Shown here: positions 46,035 to 55,201 of the stretch, piece after piece
Layout of the letters: each line of letters opens with the position of its first letter
Numbering within the stretch: the stretch's first letter is position 1
Assembly (NCBI RefSeq): GCF_012844305.1
Contig: NZ_JABANE010000031.1
Location: 18,392 to 82,391, forward strand
Length of the DNA stretch: 64,000 bases
Source: Flammeovirga aprica JL-4
Lineage (GTDB): Bacteria; Bacteroidota; Bacteroidia; Cytophagales; Flammeovirgaceae
Direction: 5' to 3'
Translations under genes and position numbers: made by a program
Notes under the pieces: generated by a model
Databases searched by the model: none
Told to the model about the DNA's origin: nothing
What the model saw: only the letters and a program-made list of their open reading frames with translations

Positions 46035-46066
46035 AAGAGGCAGTTCATCATAATGGACTGCCTCTT
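46035..46066. terminator. Hairpin after the aminotransferase gene
   Basis: Perfect arms AAGAGGCAGT (46035-46044) and ACTGCCTCTT (46057-46066). There is no long T run, so termination is likely but not certain. The next gene begins only 21 bases later. Confidence 0.6.
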
Positions 46067-46087
46067 ATCCTAAAATATTTGATATAA

Positions 46088-47071
46088 ATGGCACTAAGTA
46101 TTAAAGAGGCCTTAGAGAAATTTAATGGTCTGAAAGCTTTGGTTATTGGAGACGTGATGATTGACTCTTATATATGGGGTTCTGTAGACAGAATTTCTCC
46201 TGAAGCTCCTGTACCTATTGTTAACGTCAACAAAATGGAATCAAGAATGGGAGGTGCTGCCAACGTGGCTAAAAACCTTCATTCTCTCGGTGCTCAACCC
46301 ATTTTATGTGCTGTTATTGGCAAAGACAACGAAGCTGATACTTTTTTAGATCTCTGTGACGAATTGGGTGTTTCAAAAGAAGGCCTTATTCAAAGTGCAC
46401 AAAGACAGACAACGGTGAAACACCGTGTGATTGCAAGTGCACAGCATGTATTGAGAGTAGACCATGAAAACAGTGCTCCTATCAATGCTGATGATACTGA
46501 TTTGTTATTACAACGAATTGAAAAGTTATCGGATGATGCAGATGTAATCATTTTCGAAGATTATGACAAGGGTGTATTGACACCTGAACTGATTCAGAAA
46601 GTAGTGGGAATTGCCCATAAAAAAGGTATCCCAACTACTGTTGACCCTAAGAAAAGAAACTTCCTGGCTTATGAAGGTGTAACGCTCTTCAAACCGAATC
46701 TTAAAGAAATGAGAGAAGGGCTGAAGTTTGATTTTAGTGGTGATGTGATTGATGAAGTGAAAGCAGCAACAAAACTGTTGAAAGAAAAAATGGACAACGA
46801 ACACACTATGGTAACACTCTCTGAACATGGTGTATTTATCTCTAATCATTCTGAAGACGTTCATATTACTGCTCATAAAAGAGAAATTGCAGATGTTTCT
46901 GGTGCGGGCGATACCGTAATCAGTATTGCATCTTTAGCTTTAGCCGTAGGTTTGCCAATGGATAAAGTTGCGGGGTTAGCCAACCTTGGAGGTGGATTGG
47001 TGTGTGAACATGTGGGGGTGGTGCCAATCAACAAGGCGGCCTTATTAACTGAAGCTGAAAAGAAACTTTAA
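46088..47071 (+). CDS. rfaE1: D-glycero-beta-D-manno-heptose-7-phosphate kinase (RfaE domain I)
   Basis: This 327-residue PfkB-family kinase phosphorylates D-glycero-D-manno-heptose 7-phosphate at C1 on the way to ADP-heptose for LPS. Only the kinase domain is present; the nucleotidyltransferase half of E. coli HldE is absent, as usual in Bacteroidota. Motifs: VIGDVMIDSYIWG, MGGAANVAKNL, DPKKRNF and the catalytic SGAGDTV. The CDF transporter gene begins three bases downstream. Confidence 0.88.
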   Translation: MALSIKEALEKFNGLKALVIGDVMIDSYIWGSVDRISPEAPVPIVNVNKMESRMGGAANVAKNLHSLGAQPILCAVIGKDNEADTFLDLCDELGVSKEGLIQSAQRQTTVKHRVIASAQHVLRVDHENSAPINADDTDLLLQRIEKLSDDADVIIFEDYDKGVLTPELIQKVVGIAHKKGIPTTVDPKKRNFLAYEGVTLFKPNLKEMREGLKFDFSGDVIDEVKAATKLLKEKMDNEHTMVTLSEHGVFISNHSEDVHITAHKREIADVSGAGDTVISIASLALAVGLPMDKVAGLANLGGGLVCEHVGVVPINKAALLTEAEKKL

Positions 47072-47074
47072 TTT

Positions 47075-47971
47075 ATGATTTCAAAAGAAGAAAAAAAGGC
47101 CGCATTCAAGACGACTTGGCTGAGTATTTTTGGAAATATCATTCTGACCATCACTAAAGGCACAGTGGGAATTCTAGGAAACTCACAGGCTATGATTGCC
47201 GATGCTATTGAGTCATGTGCTGATATTATTTCTTCTTTTGTTGTTTTAGCTGGTTTGAATTTTTCTACCAAAGCCCCGGATAAGAATCATCCCTACGGCC
47301 ATGGAAAATTTGAGCCTATAGCCACCTTTATCACGGTAGGCTTTCTTATTACCTCTGCGCTGATCATAGCAGAACAAAGTATAGAGCGGATCTTATCAGG
47401 CGATGCCGTCACACCTTCGTCTTATACTTTAATAGTACTGGGGGTAATTATTTTAATAAAATACTTTCTGTACCGCTTTGTAAAGTACAGAGGAAAAATT
47501 CTCAATAGCTCTTCATTAGAAGCTGATGCCGGACATCATAAAAGCGATGCTTTAATTTCTTTGTCGGCCTTTATTGGCATAGGTATTTCCATTTTTGGAG
47601 GTGAAGGCTATGAAGCAGCAGACTCTTGGGCAGCACTTTTTGCCGTTGGAATTATTCTTTTCAACAGCTACTTGCTCTTCAGACCTGCTTTTGGGGAAAT
47701 AATGGACGAAAATTTATATGATGATCTCATTGATAAAGTAAAACAGGAAACCGTAAAGGTGGAAGGTGTAATTGACACGGAAAAATGCTTTATTCGTAAA
47801 ATGGGTTTTAAATTCTATGTAGATCTTCATATTATTGTCAACGGTGAAATGTCAGTGAGAGAAGGGCATGATATTGCCCACAATGTCAAGGATTCGCTGA
47901 AAGCTGATTTTAATGAAATTGCTGACATTCTCATTCACGTAGAACCCAGTCCAAAAAAAGACAAACATTAG
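47075..47971 (+). CDS. Cation diffusion facilitator family transporter
   Basis: This 298-residue CDF transporter has about six membrane helices and a C-terminal cytoplasmic metal-binding domain. The metal-site signatures are ADAIESCADI in TM2 and EADAGHHKSDAL in TM5. The C-terminal IRKMGFKFYVDLHIIVNGEMSVREGHDIAH is typical. It probably exports Zn2+, Fe2+ or Mn2+. It sits 3 bases after rfaE1 and 20 bases before the GH3-family gene, so the three form one unit. Confidence 0.9.
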   Translation: MISKEEKKAAFKTTWLSIFGNIILTITKGTVGILGNSQAMIADAIESCADIISSFVVLAGLNFSTKAPDKNHPYGHGKFEPIATFITVGFLITSALIIAEQSIERILSGDAVTPSSYTLIVLGVIILIKYFLYRFVKYRGKILNSSSLEADAGHHKSDALISLSAFIGIGISIFGGEGYEAADSWAALFAVGIILFNSYLLFRPAFGEIMDENLYDDLIDKVKQETVKVEGVIDTEKCFIRKMGFKFYVDLHIIVNGEMSVREGHDIAHNVKDSLKADFNEIADILIHVEPSPKKDKH

Positions 47972-47991
47972 ACTTAAGACTTCCTCTTATT

Positions 47992-49488
47992 ATGGGATTT
48001 AAATCTTTTTTAAGTAAGCCATTAGCGGCTTACATCGTAAAGCAACAAAACGAATGGGCCAACAACCCTAGCCGTTCTCAAGATAAAGTTTTTCAATCCT
48101 TGATTCAGGGTGCGAAAAATACAGCCTTCGGAAAGGATCATAATTTTGGAGACATTAGAAATTATGACGATTTCAAGAAGAATGTGCCAATTGTAGACTA
48201 TGAAGCTTTACGTCCTTATATTGATAGAATTATAAAAGGTGAAAGCGATGTGCTTTGGAAAGGACTTCCTGCTTACTTCGCCAAAACCTCTGGTACCACT
48301 TCAGGTGCTAAATATATTCCTTTGACCAAAGACTCTATCCCCAATCATATCAATTCGGCAAGAAACGCTATGCTGAACTACATTCATGAAACGGGAAATG
48401 CTAAGTTTCTGGATAAAAAATTAATCTTCCTTTCAGGCAGTCCTGTACTAGGAAAATCTGGCGAAATTCTTTCGGGCAGACTTTCAGGTATTGTCAATCA
48501 TCACGTACCGGGGTATCTGAGAAGAAACCAAATGCCGAGCTATGAAACCAACTGTATTGAAGATTGGGAGATTAAACTAGAACGTATCATCGATGAAACG
48601 CTTGCACAAGATATGTCGCTGATCTCTGGCATTCCGCCATGGGTGCAGATGTACTTTGACCGTATCATCGAAAGAACAGGAAAATCAATCCAAGAGGTTT
48701 TCCCTAATTTTGAATTATTCATTTACGGAGGTGTAAATTTTGAGCCTTACCGTAATAAATTATATGACTCAATCGGCAAGAATTTACCTTCCATTGAGCT
48801 TTTTCCTGCCTCAGAAGGCTTCTTTGCCTTTCAGGACTCTCAGCATGAAGAAGGAATGCTTTTACAATTGGATTCAGGCATTTTCTATGAGTTTATCCCT
48901 TCTGAAGAATACTTTGATGAAAATCCTACCCGTCTGATGATAGACGAGGTGGAAGTAGGTAAAAACTACGCCTTAATCATTAATTCTAATGCAGGACTTT
49001 GGGGATATTCTATCGGAGATACTGTAAAGTTTGTTTCTACAGACCCTTACAGAGTCATTGTTTCAGGCAGAATCAAACATTACATCTCTGCTTTCGGTGA
49101 ACACGTTATTGGTGAGGAAGTAGAGAAAACAATGAAATACGCTTTGGAACAACATCCTGAAGTAAAGATTACAGAGTTTTCAGTTGCACCTCAAGTAAGC
49201 CCTTCAGACGGACTGCCGTATCATGAGTGGCTGATTTCTTTTGAAGAAGAACCTAATGATCAAGATGCATTTGCCTTGACTTTAGACAATAAATTAAGAG
49301 AACTGAATACGTATTACGATGACCTGATTACGGGCAGTATCACAAGAACCATCGTCATTACACCATTACAAAGAGATGCTTTCCAACAATATATGAAATC
49401 AATTGGCAAACTAGGAGGTCAAAACAAGGTCCCTAGACTGGCAAATGACAGAAAAATTGCGGATAAGATCATTGAATGGAAGAAATAA
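47992..49488 (+). CDS. GH3 family acyl-adenylating enzyme
   Basis: This 498-residue GH3 (auxin-responsive promoter) family protein belongs to the adenylate-forming ligases. In plants GH3 enzymes join jasmonate or auxin to amino acids; bacterial members are common in Bacteroidota but their acceptor is unknown. Motifs: YFAKTSGTTSGAKYIPLT (phosphate loop), LFPASEGFFAFQ, YSIGDTVKF and the C-terminal SGRIKHYISAFGEHVIGEEVE. It ends the rfaE1-CDF unit and is followed by a terminator. Confidence 0.88.
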   Translation: MGFKSFLSKPLAAYIVKQQNEWANNPSRSQDKVFQSLIQGAKNTAFGKDHNFGDIRNYDDFKKNVPIVDYEALRPYIDRIIKGESDVLWKGLPAYFAKTSGTTSGAKYIPLTKDSIPNHINSARNAMLNYIHETGNAKFLDKKLIFLSGSPVLGKSGEILSGRLSGIVNHHVPGYLRRNQMPSYETNCIEDWEIKLERIIDETLAQDMSLISGIPPWVQMYFDRIIERTGKSIQEVFPNFELFIYGGVNFEPYRNKLYDSIGKNLPSIELFPASEGFFAFQDSQHEEGMLLQLDSGIFYEFIPSEEYFDENPTRLMIDEVEVGKNYALIINSNAGLWGYSIGDTVKFVSTDPYRVIVSGRIKHYISAFGEHVIGEEVEKTMKYALEQHPEVKITEFSVAPQVSPSDGLPYHEWLISFEEEPNDQDAFALTLDNKLRELNTYYDDLITGSITRTIVITPLQRDAFQQYMKSIGKLGGQNKVPRLANDRKIADKIIEWKK

Positions 49489-49492
49489 ATGC

Positions 49493-49534
49493 AATCTCTC
49501 AATAAAAGGTAATATTTATTGGGAGATTTTTTTT
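49493..49534 (+). terminator. Terminator of the rfaE1-CDF-GH3 unit
   Basis: A 14-bp stem (AATCTCTCAATAAA with 49515-49528, one G-U pair) followed by a run of T residues. Confidence 0.85.
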
Positions 49535-49718
49535 ATTTTCGGTTTAAGAACATATAAAATGCACAATTTTTGAAATCTTTTAAATAATAAAAGAGCAAAT
49601 AGTATTATATCAAGAATTTGATAATGCAGTTTCCGTAATTTTGTATTTTGGTATAAAATTGAATTTTTTTATATAACCAAGCTAGTTAAAAAATCAAACT
49701 ACTATCAGGGGTCCAATT

Positions 49719-50120
49719 ATGAGTAAAAAAATAAAAACTATATTACTTGTTGATGATAATGACACTGACAATTTCATCAACAACAGAATAATAGAGCTAA
49801 CCGATTTCGCAGAGGAAATCGTCATTAAGAACTCTGGTAAAAAAGCATTAGAGTTTCTACAAGAACGTTTTGATTATAAAGGTACTTTACCAAGTTTAAT
49901 CTTATTGGATATCAACATGCCAATAGTGGATGGTTTTGTATTTTTATATGAATTTGAGGCTTTCCCTGAAGAACTTAGAAATCAATGTAAAATCGCTATC
50001 CTTTCAAGTTCTGACAACGAATCTGACATAGAACGAATCGTCAATAATGAATATGTAATTAAGTTTATCACAAAACCTCTGACCGAAGAAGGGTTATTGG
50101 AAGTAGGTGATTTACTGTAA
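49719..50120 (+). CDS. Stand-alone response regulator (receiver domain)
   Basis: A 133-residue receiver domain only: acidic pocket LLVDDNDTDN, phospho-accepting Asp in LILLDINMPIVDG, switch Ser in AILSSSD and Lys in ITKPL. The opening VDDNDTDNFINNRII is characteristic of a Bacteroidota group of single-domain regulators. No kinase lies beside it. It is transcribed alone with about 230 AT-rich bases upstream. Confidence 0.88.
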   Translation: MSKKIKTILLVDDNDTDNFINNRIIELTDFAEEIVIKNSGKKALEFLQERFDYKGTLPSLILLDINMPIVDGFVFLYEFEAFPEELRNQCKIAILSSSDNESDIERIVNNEYVIKFITKPLTEEGLLEVGDLL

Positions 50121-50146
50121 ATATCAATCGAAAGTATTATAACAGA

Positions 50147-50185
50147 AAAGGTACTTGTTTTTGAAAAGCAAGTACCTTTTTGTTT
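50147..50185 (+). terminator. Terminator of the response regulator gene
   Basis: AAAAGGTACTTG pairs with CAAGTACCTTTT, followed by T residues. Confidence 0.82.
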
Positions 50186-50320
50186 TATGTAATGTAAATC
50201 GACTGTCTGAATAAAATATTTAACCGGCTACAAAGTTGCTCAATCCTACTTTTTTGAGGTATCATTCTAATACTATAAATTTGTGATGCTAAGTACTCTA
50301 GTCGACATCAACTGACTTAA

Positions 50321-51103
50321 TTGATAAAAATAAAAAGCAAACCTATAACAATATCACTAATCACTGCTTTCTTCTTAATCTCCTGTGGGAAAAACCTATC
50401 GAAAATAGAAAGCGATAATTACTCAGGATATATACATGGAGATCCTTCTATAAAACTAGAAGTTCCAGTTCGATTGGGAGAATTTGGAAGAGGTTTTATC
50501 AGCGAGATTCCCTCAGTGCATTATTCTTTAAGGAATAACGAATCTTTAAGTAAAAGAAATTACCTTATCCAAAATTTAGGATTAAAATTCCACTCTATTG
50601 ACGCTGATGATTATACTTCTAGTTTTTATTTACAAAACGAGATTGTATATAATGGATTTATGCCTATCTCTAATGACAGAGTCGTTGAGTTAATTGGGTT
50701 TGGTGAAATGCCATTAGACAGAATGGGTGAAGAAAAATTAGATTTCCACTACATGTTAGTACTATCTAATAGTCAAGGAGAGATATTAGATAAAGATACC
50801 CTAGCAATTTTTTCAAATTATGACGATGGTAATGTTGTTTTCCGTGAAGGAATTATTTTGAGTAAAGAGCAATATATGACTATCGATTACGAATATAATA
50901 CTACAACTAAAACACCTACAGAAATCATCCTTCACCGTAAATTATTTTCGATACAAAAGGATAATTTCGTTTTCAAAGAAATGCTACCCGATGTAACTGT
51001 ACCTTGTAGTTCTCGTGCATTGTTATTTGTTGGTCAAATTGAAGAGGACGTACAAAATTATTGGGAAATAAATTCTAATCCTGAAAAAAAGGAATTCCTA
51101 TAA
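50321..51103 (+). CDS. Lipoprotein of unknown function with TTG start
   Basis: The 260-residue protein has an SPII signal (IKIKSKPITISLITAFFLISC). Its start is a TTG; no ATG or GTG gives the signal peptide. The mature part is rich in beta strands (YSGYIHGDPSIKLEVPVRLG, DKDTLAIFSNYDDGNVVF) and has no recognised domain. It converges on the SpoIIE phosphatase gene. Confidence 0.6.
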   Translation: MIKIKSKPITISLITAFFLISCGKNLSKIESDNYSGYIHGDPSIKLEVPVRLGEFGRGFISEIPSVHYSLRNNESLSKRNYLIQNLGLKFHSIDADDYTSSFYLQNEIVYNGFMPISNDRVVELIGFGEMPLDRMGEEKLDFHYMLVLSNSQGEILDKDTLAIFSNYDDGNVVFREGIILSKEQYMTIDYEYNTTTKTPTEIILHRKLFSIQKDNFVFKEMLPDVTVPCSSRALLFVGQIEEDVQNYWEINSNPEKKEFL

Positions 51104-51159
51104 AAATCACCTAGTAAGCTGATAATAGTAATTGCCCTTGAGTATAAAATACTTTTAAA

Positions 51160-51203
51160 AAACATCCACTACAATTTAGGTTGTATATCTAAATTATAGT
51201 GGA
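51160..51203 (-). terminator. Shared terminator between convergent genes
   Basis: A 15-bp inverted repeat (TCCACTACAATTTAG at 51165-51179 with 51189-51203, one mismatch). On the minus strand it is followed by a T-rich run, so it mainly serves the SpoIIE gene. Confidence 0.65.
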
Positions 51204-51229
51204 TTGTACATTATATTATAGGGAGATTA

Positions 51230-52675
51230 TTAATGATGAATAGCCACAAAAACAGTGATATCATCTCTTTGTGTAAAACCATACGTTTCATTATTCAAAA
51301 CAACCTCCAGTTCCTCAACACAGTCTTTTGTAAACTTCAAATAATACTTCTCTAAGATATTTCTGAAGCGTAAAGAACCGATTTTTCCATTTATACCATT
51401 CTGATCGACAAATCCATCAGTGTACAAACAGATTAGAGTATCGGGTTGAATTTGTATTTCAGTGACTTCAAAAGCCTTACTCTTCTTTATATTTCCACCA
51501 ATAGACCTGTTTGTCGCTTTCAATGGAACAACTCCTGTATTATCAACAAGCAAACCTTTACCTTTTGCTCCGGCATATTGGAAACGGTAATCATAATCTA
51601 TATAAGCTACTGAAATGTCCATGCCGTCTTTATTACCATCAACGTTGGATTGGCGTAACTTTTCAAAGAAGTAAGTGTCTAAGGCTTCCAATAAATCTGC
51701 TGGTGATTCCGGCAGTTCCTCCAAACGGTCTAATGCTTCTAACGCAACCATGGACAATAATGCACCTGGTACACCATGCCCTGTACAATCCCCTACCACC
51801 ATCAATGTACGGTTGTCAAATTTTCTTGAAAAGTAGAAATCTCCAGAGACGTGATCTTTAGGTTTGAATAGAATACTGACTTCTTTAAATATCTTATTCA
51901 ATTCTTCTTGTGAAGTAAGCAGGGCCATCTGAATCGTTTTTGCATAACGAATAGAATCTGTCACATGATCAAGGGACTTTCTCAATTTCAAGTGACTTTT
52001 TTCTATGTCATCTCTTTGTGATTCTATCTCCTCTTTTTGTGCATTAATTTCTTCGTTGGTCTGCGATAGTTCTTCACCGAACTGAATCAATTCATCACTA
52101 TTTTTTTGAAGTTTATTCTGAAAAATGGTAGTCTGTAAATCCATTGCTCTTACATCATTACTGATATTCAGAAGTAATGCTAAATCTAACAGCCAATTGA
52201 ATAGAACTTGATTTGTAGAGGACAAAGGATCAAATAAAGGACCGTCATTGACCAGTTCTATCACAAACAATAAAGTCAGCAGCACCGCACTGTACACTAA
52301 AATAAACCGGCTTCTCTTTTTCCCTAAAAACCAATAAGCAGTCACAATCGTAGTCGCTATCCATGCGGATGAATGCGCTTTCATTCCTCCTGCGGCTAAA
52401 GACAGGAAAAACAACATGGTTGTCAGAAAGTACAAATAAACAGTACAGAGTGTTTTCCATTTTACTCTTTTCCTCAGCATATAAATCGTAAAGAGGACTA
52501 GCATACCTGAAAAAGCAAGTAATCCACTTTGGAAAAATTGCAATTTGAAAAATCCTGCTAAAGTAAAGAAGATGAAAAACAAGAAGCTATACTTCGCTTT
52601 TCTCCAAAAACTTTTTTCTTTGTTAAGCTCAATTCTATTGCCATACAACAGTTGAGCATTTAGGGTCGAATTCAT
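51230..52675 (-). CDS. Membrane-anchored SpoIIE (PP2C-type) phosphatase
   Basis: The 481-residue protein has about six N-terminal membrane helices (SFLFFIFFTLAGFFKLQFF and following), then a coiled coil (about 195-245: EELSQTNEEINAQKEEIESQ) and a SpoIIE phosphatase domain (about 270-481). Metal-binding residues are in VSGDFYF, VVGDCTGHGVPGALLSM, CLYTDGFVDQN and TQRDDITVF. The phosphatase domain closely resembles that of the Reg_prop protein at 13158. It probably removes phosphate from an anti-sigma-antagonist-type or similar partner; no such partner is in the window. Confidence 0.9.
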   Translation of the reverse strand: MNSTLNAQLLYGNRIELNKEKSFWRKAKYSFLFFIFFTLAGFFKLQFFQSGLLAFSGMLVLFTIYMLRKRVKWKTLCTVYLYFLTTMLFFLSLAAGGMKAHSSAWIATTIVTAYWFLGKKRSRFILVYSAVLLTLLFVIELVNDGPLFDPLSSTNQVLFNWLLDLALLLNISNDVRAMDLQTTIFQNKLQKNSDELIQFGEELSQTNEEINAQKEEIESQRDDIEKSHLKLRKSLDHVTDSIRYAKTIQMALLTSQEELNKIFKEVSILFKPKDHVSGDFYFSRKFDNRTLMVVGDCTGHGVPGALLSMVALEALDRLEELPESPADLLEALDTYFFEKLRQSNVDGNKDGMDISVAYIDYDYRFQYAGAKGKGLLVDNTGVVPLKATNRSIGGNIKKSKAFEVTEIQIQPDTLICLYTDGFVDQNGINGKIGSLRFRNILEKYYLKFTKDCVEELEVVLNNETYGFTQRDDITVFVAIHH

Positions 52676-52965
52676 AATAAATACCTAAGTAAAGTAATCA
52701 TGAAACCTGCTGCAATCAATTATAATAGGAGTTGAAAAAGTGCATTAGGTTCTTTTTGTTGTCAGATGCCAGATCATTTCAGATGTAATATTGGCATTCA
52801 TAATAGATAAAAAAGTACATACAATAAACATGACATTCAGTATCCTAATACACGATGTTACAGGAAGTTTTTTACTAATAAATGTTTATATGGAAATTCA
52901 ACCTTTCAACAAGAGAAAGTTAATTTTATTTAGAGCATGTTTGAGTAGCGTATTTTTCAAGAATC
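52676..52965. other. Intergenic region between the SpoIIE gene and the SDR gene
   Basis: About 290 AT-rich bases. It must contain the minus-strand promoter of the SpoIIE gene. No repeat, RNA gene or convincing small reading frame was seen. Confidence 0.4.
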
Positions 52966-52991
52966 AAAAAAAGGATGCCTCTCAGCATCCT
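52966..52991 (-). terminator. Terminator of the SDR gene
   Basis: Arms AGGATGC (52972-52978) and GCATCCT (52985-52991) with an A run on the plus strand, that is T residues on the minus strand. Confidence 0.72.
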
Positions 52992-52997
52992 CTGTAT

Positions 52998-53798
52998 TTA
53001 TTTCAAGCCATACGTTTTTCGTATCATCTTTTCTGCCACTTTATCCGGCAAGAATCGCTTTGCAAATGCCAACAGTCCTGCATTTCCTCCCGACACATAA
53101 ATTGGTGATGGTGCATTTTTATCTATCGCGTTCATTACCGTATCAGCGATCACCTTAGAAGATTCTGCTTCAGACATACTTCCTTTCACACTCTGACGAA
53201 TATTATCAGCATAAGGGAAATACTCTGATCCTTCCGGACAATTGAAATCAGGAACAATGTTAGAAGCAATGTGATTTGGCTCTACTAAAGCTACTGTCAC
53301 ATTAAATTCCTTCATCTCACTTCTAAGTGACTGCGTAAAACCTGAAACAGCAAATTTTGTTGCCACGTAAGCAGAGTAATAGGGTGCAGCAAAACGTCCG
53401 TTTAATGAACCAATGTTGATAATGGTTCCTGCACGTCTTTCTCTCATCTGAGGAAGAATCTTTCTTGTCAAATCAATCAGGCCAAAGAAATTTACTTCAA
53501 ACAAATACCTGTATTTCTCCATAGTGGTCTCCTCTACTGGGCCAATCTGAGATTGTCCGGCATTGTTGATCAATACATCAATTTTCTCATCTTTAATTTC
53601 TTCCCAACACTGTGCTATACTTTCCGGATTGGAAACATCCAACGCCACATAACGAACACCTTCTAATTTATCTTTTGTTCTTTCTGGGTTTCGGGAAGTA
53701 CCAATCACTCGATATCCTTTCTCTACTGCTGCCTGTGCAATAGATCTTCCAATTCCTGAAGAAGCTCCAGTAATGAATAAGGTCTGCTGATTTTTCAT
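52998..53798 (-). CDS. SDR family NAD(P)-dependent oxidoreductase
   Basis: This 266-residue classical short-chain dehydrogenase has the cofactor motif TGASSGIG, NNAG and the catalytic Ser-Tyr-Lys in IINIGSLNGR and YSAYVATKFA. An Arg in GTSRNPER after the second strand favours NADPH. The C-terminal tail (LLAFAKRFLPDKVAEKMIRK) is like that of retinol-dehydrogenase-type SDRs. The substrate cannot be read. It diverges from the alcohol dehydrogenase gene. Confidence 0.88.
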   Translation of the reverse strand: MKNQQTLFITGASSGIGRSIAQAAVEKGYRVIGTSRNPERTKDKLEGVRYVALDVSNPESIAQCWEEIKDEKIDVLINNAGQSQIGPVEETTMEKYRYLFEVNFFGLIDLTRKILPQMRERRAGTIINIGSLNGRFAAPYYSAYVATKFAVSGFTQSLRSEMKEFNVTVALVEPNHIASNIVPDFNCPEGSEYFPYADNIRQSVKGSMSEAESSKVIADTVMNAIDKNAPSPIYVSGGNAGLLAFAKRFLPDKVAEKMIRKTYGLK

Positions 53799-53941
53799 AG
53801 TTTATTTATTTTCCACAAAGTTAAGAAGTTGTGGGTGTACTCAAAATACTTCTCACAAGGATGTTTTTTTTAATTATTTTTCTAGCTTTTTTTGAACACT
53901 TTGAGTAATTAGTTGTTTGAACATATGAACCGCTTAATAAT

Positions 53942-53949
53942 ACATATTT
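53942..53949 (+). promoter_or_regulatory. Possible -7 box directly before the alcohol dehydrogenase start
   Basis: CATATTTG, one mismatch from TAnnTTTG, lies three bases before the ATG. If used, transcription would begin at or just after the start codon, giving a leaderless message. Confidence 0.3.
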
Positions 53950-53952
53950 GTA

Positions 53953-55125
53953 ATGAAAAATTTTGAACTTTGGAACCCTACACGCCTCGTTTTTGGAGAG
54001 AACAGAATTGAGGAAGTCAATAAACATATTCCTGCTGATGCTAAAAATATCCTTTTAGTGTACGGTGGTGGTAGTATCAAGAAAAATGGTATCTATGATG
54101 ATGTTAAGAAATCGCTACTAGTAGATAGAAATGTCGTTGATTTTAGCGGTATTGAGCCAAACCCTCGTTATGAAACGATCATGAAGGCGAGAGAATTAGC
54201 GATCAAGGAGAATATTGATTTTATTCTTGCTGTTGGTGGTGGTTCTGTGATTGATGCTACTAAATTCCTTTGCGTAGCAATTCCATTTACAGAAAGTGAC
54301 CCTTGGGATATCATCAAAAAAGGATTGGGCAAGAAAGTGAAAGAAGCTGTTCCTTTTGGTACAGTGCTTACGCTTCCTGCTACGGGATCTGAAATGAACT
54401 CAGGGTCTGTTGTGACAAGAGAAGAAACAAAAGAGAAGTTACCTTTCGGCGGACCACTTTGCTTCCCTAAATTCTCTGTTCTTGATCCAAGAGTTGTTGC
54501 TTCTCTTCCAGAAAGACAATTAGTCAACGGTATTACAGATGCTTTCACTCACGTATTGGAACAATATCTGACTTACCCTGCTCAGGCGCCACTTCAAGAC
54601 CGTTTTGCGGAAGGTATTTTACAGACTTTAGTTGAAATTGCTCCTCAAGTGATTGCCAATCCTGGCGACAGTACTTTGGCGGGTAACTTTATGTGGTGCT
54701 GTACAATGGCATTGAACGGTTTGATCCAGCAAGGTGTACCTACTGACTGGGCAACGCACATGATCGGCCATGAGTTGACAGCATTATATGAAATTGATCA
54801 TGCTCGTACATTGGCTATTATTGGCCCTAACTTGTACAGAGTAATGTTCAATAACAAGAAAGACAAGCTGGTACAATACGGTGAAAGAGTTTGGAGTATT
54901 ACTGAAGGTTCTGAGGAAGATAGAGCACAAGCAACTATCGAAAGAACTGTAGAATTCTTCCATTCTATGGGTATCAAAACTAGAATTTCTGATTATACTG
55001 AAGATCACGCTGAGGTAGTAAAAACAATTACTTCTCGCTTTGAAGAAAGAAAGTGGGTGGGTCTTGGCGAAAGAGGTGATATCACTTTAGAAAAAGTACA
55101 AGAGATTGTAGAGATGAGTATTTAA
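53953..55125 (+). CDS. Iron-containing alcohol dehydrogenase (butanol dehydrogenase/YqhD type)
   Basis: This 390-residue group III alcohol dehydrogenase reduces aldehydes or oxidises alcohols with NAD(P)H. Typical features: MKNFELWNPTRLVFGEN, the nucleotide-binding GGGSVIDATK, LPATGSEMNSGSV, and the metal-binding Asp/His residues in ITDAFTHVLEQY, HMIGHELTAL and EIDHARTLAI. The length and opening fit NADPH-dependent BdhA/YqhD enzymes. Its family function is detoxification of reactive aldehydes. It diverges from the SDR gene, and the two may respond together. Confidence 0.9.
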   Translation: MKNFELWNPTRLVFGENRIEEVNKHIPADAKNILLVYGGGSIKKNGIYDDVKKSLLVDRNVVDFSGIEPNPRYETIMKARELAIKENIDFILAVGGGSVIDATKFLCVAIPFTESDPWDIIKKGLGKKVKEAVPFGTVLTLPATGSEMNSGSVVTREETKEKLPFGGPLCFPKFSVLDPRVVASLPERQLVNGITDAFTHVLEQYLTYPAQAPLQDRFAEGILQTLVEIAPQVIANPGDSTLAGNFMWCCTMALNGLIQQGVPTDWATHMIGHELTALYEIDHARTLAIIGPNLYRVMFNNKKDKLVQYGERVWSITEGSEEDRAQATIERTVEFFHSMGIKTRISDYTEDHAEVVKTITSRFEERKWVGLGERGDITLEKVQEIVEMSI

Positions 55126-55146
55126 TTTGTAATGCTCTGAGAGTAT

Positions 55147-55193
55147 AAAAAATAGCTTACAGAACTTTTTAATTTTCTGTAAGCTATTTTTTT
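55147..55193. terminator. Bidirectional terminator between the alcohol dehydrogenase and SIP genes
   Basis: A perfect 16-bp stem (AAAATAGCTTACAGAA at 55149-55164 with 55175-55190) flanked by A and T runs, suited to stop transcription from both sides. Confidence 0.88.
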
Positions 55194-55201
55194 ATTCAGA
55201 T

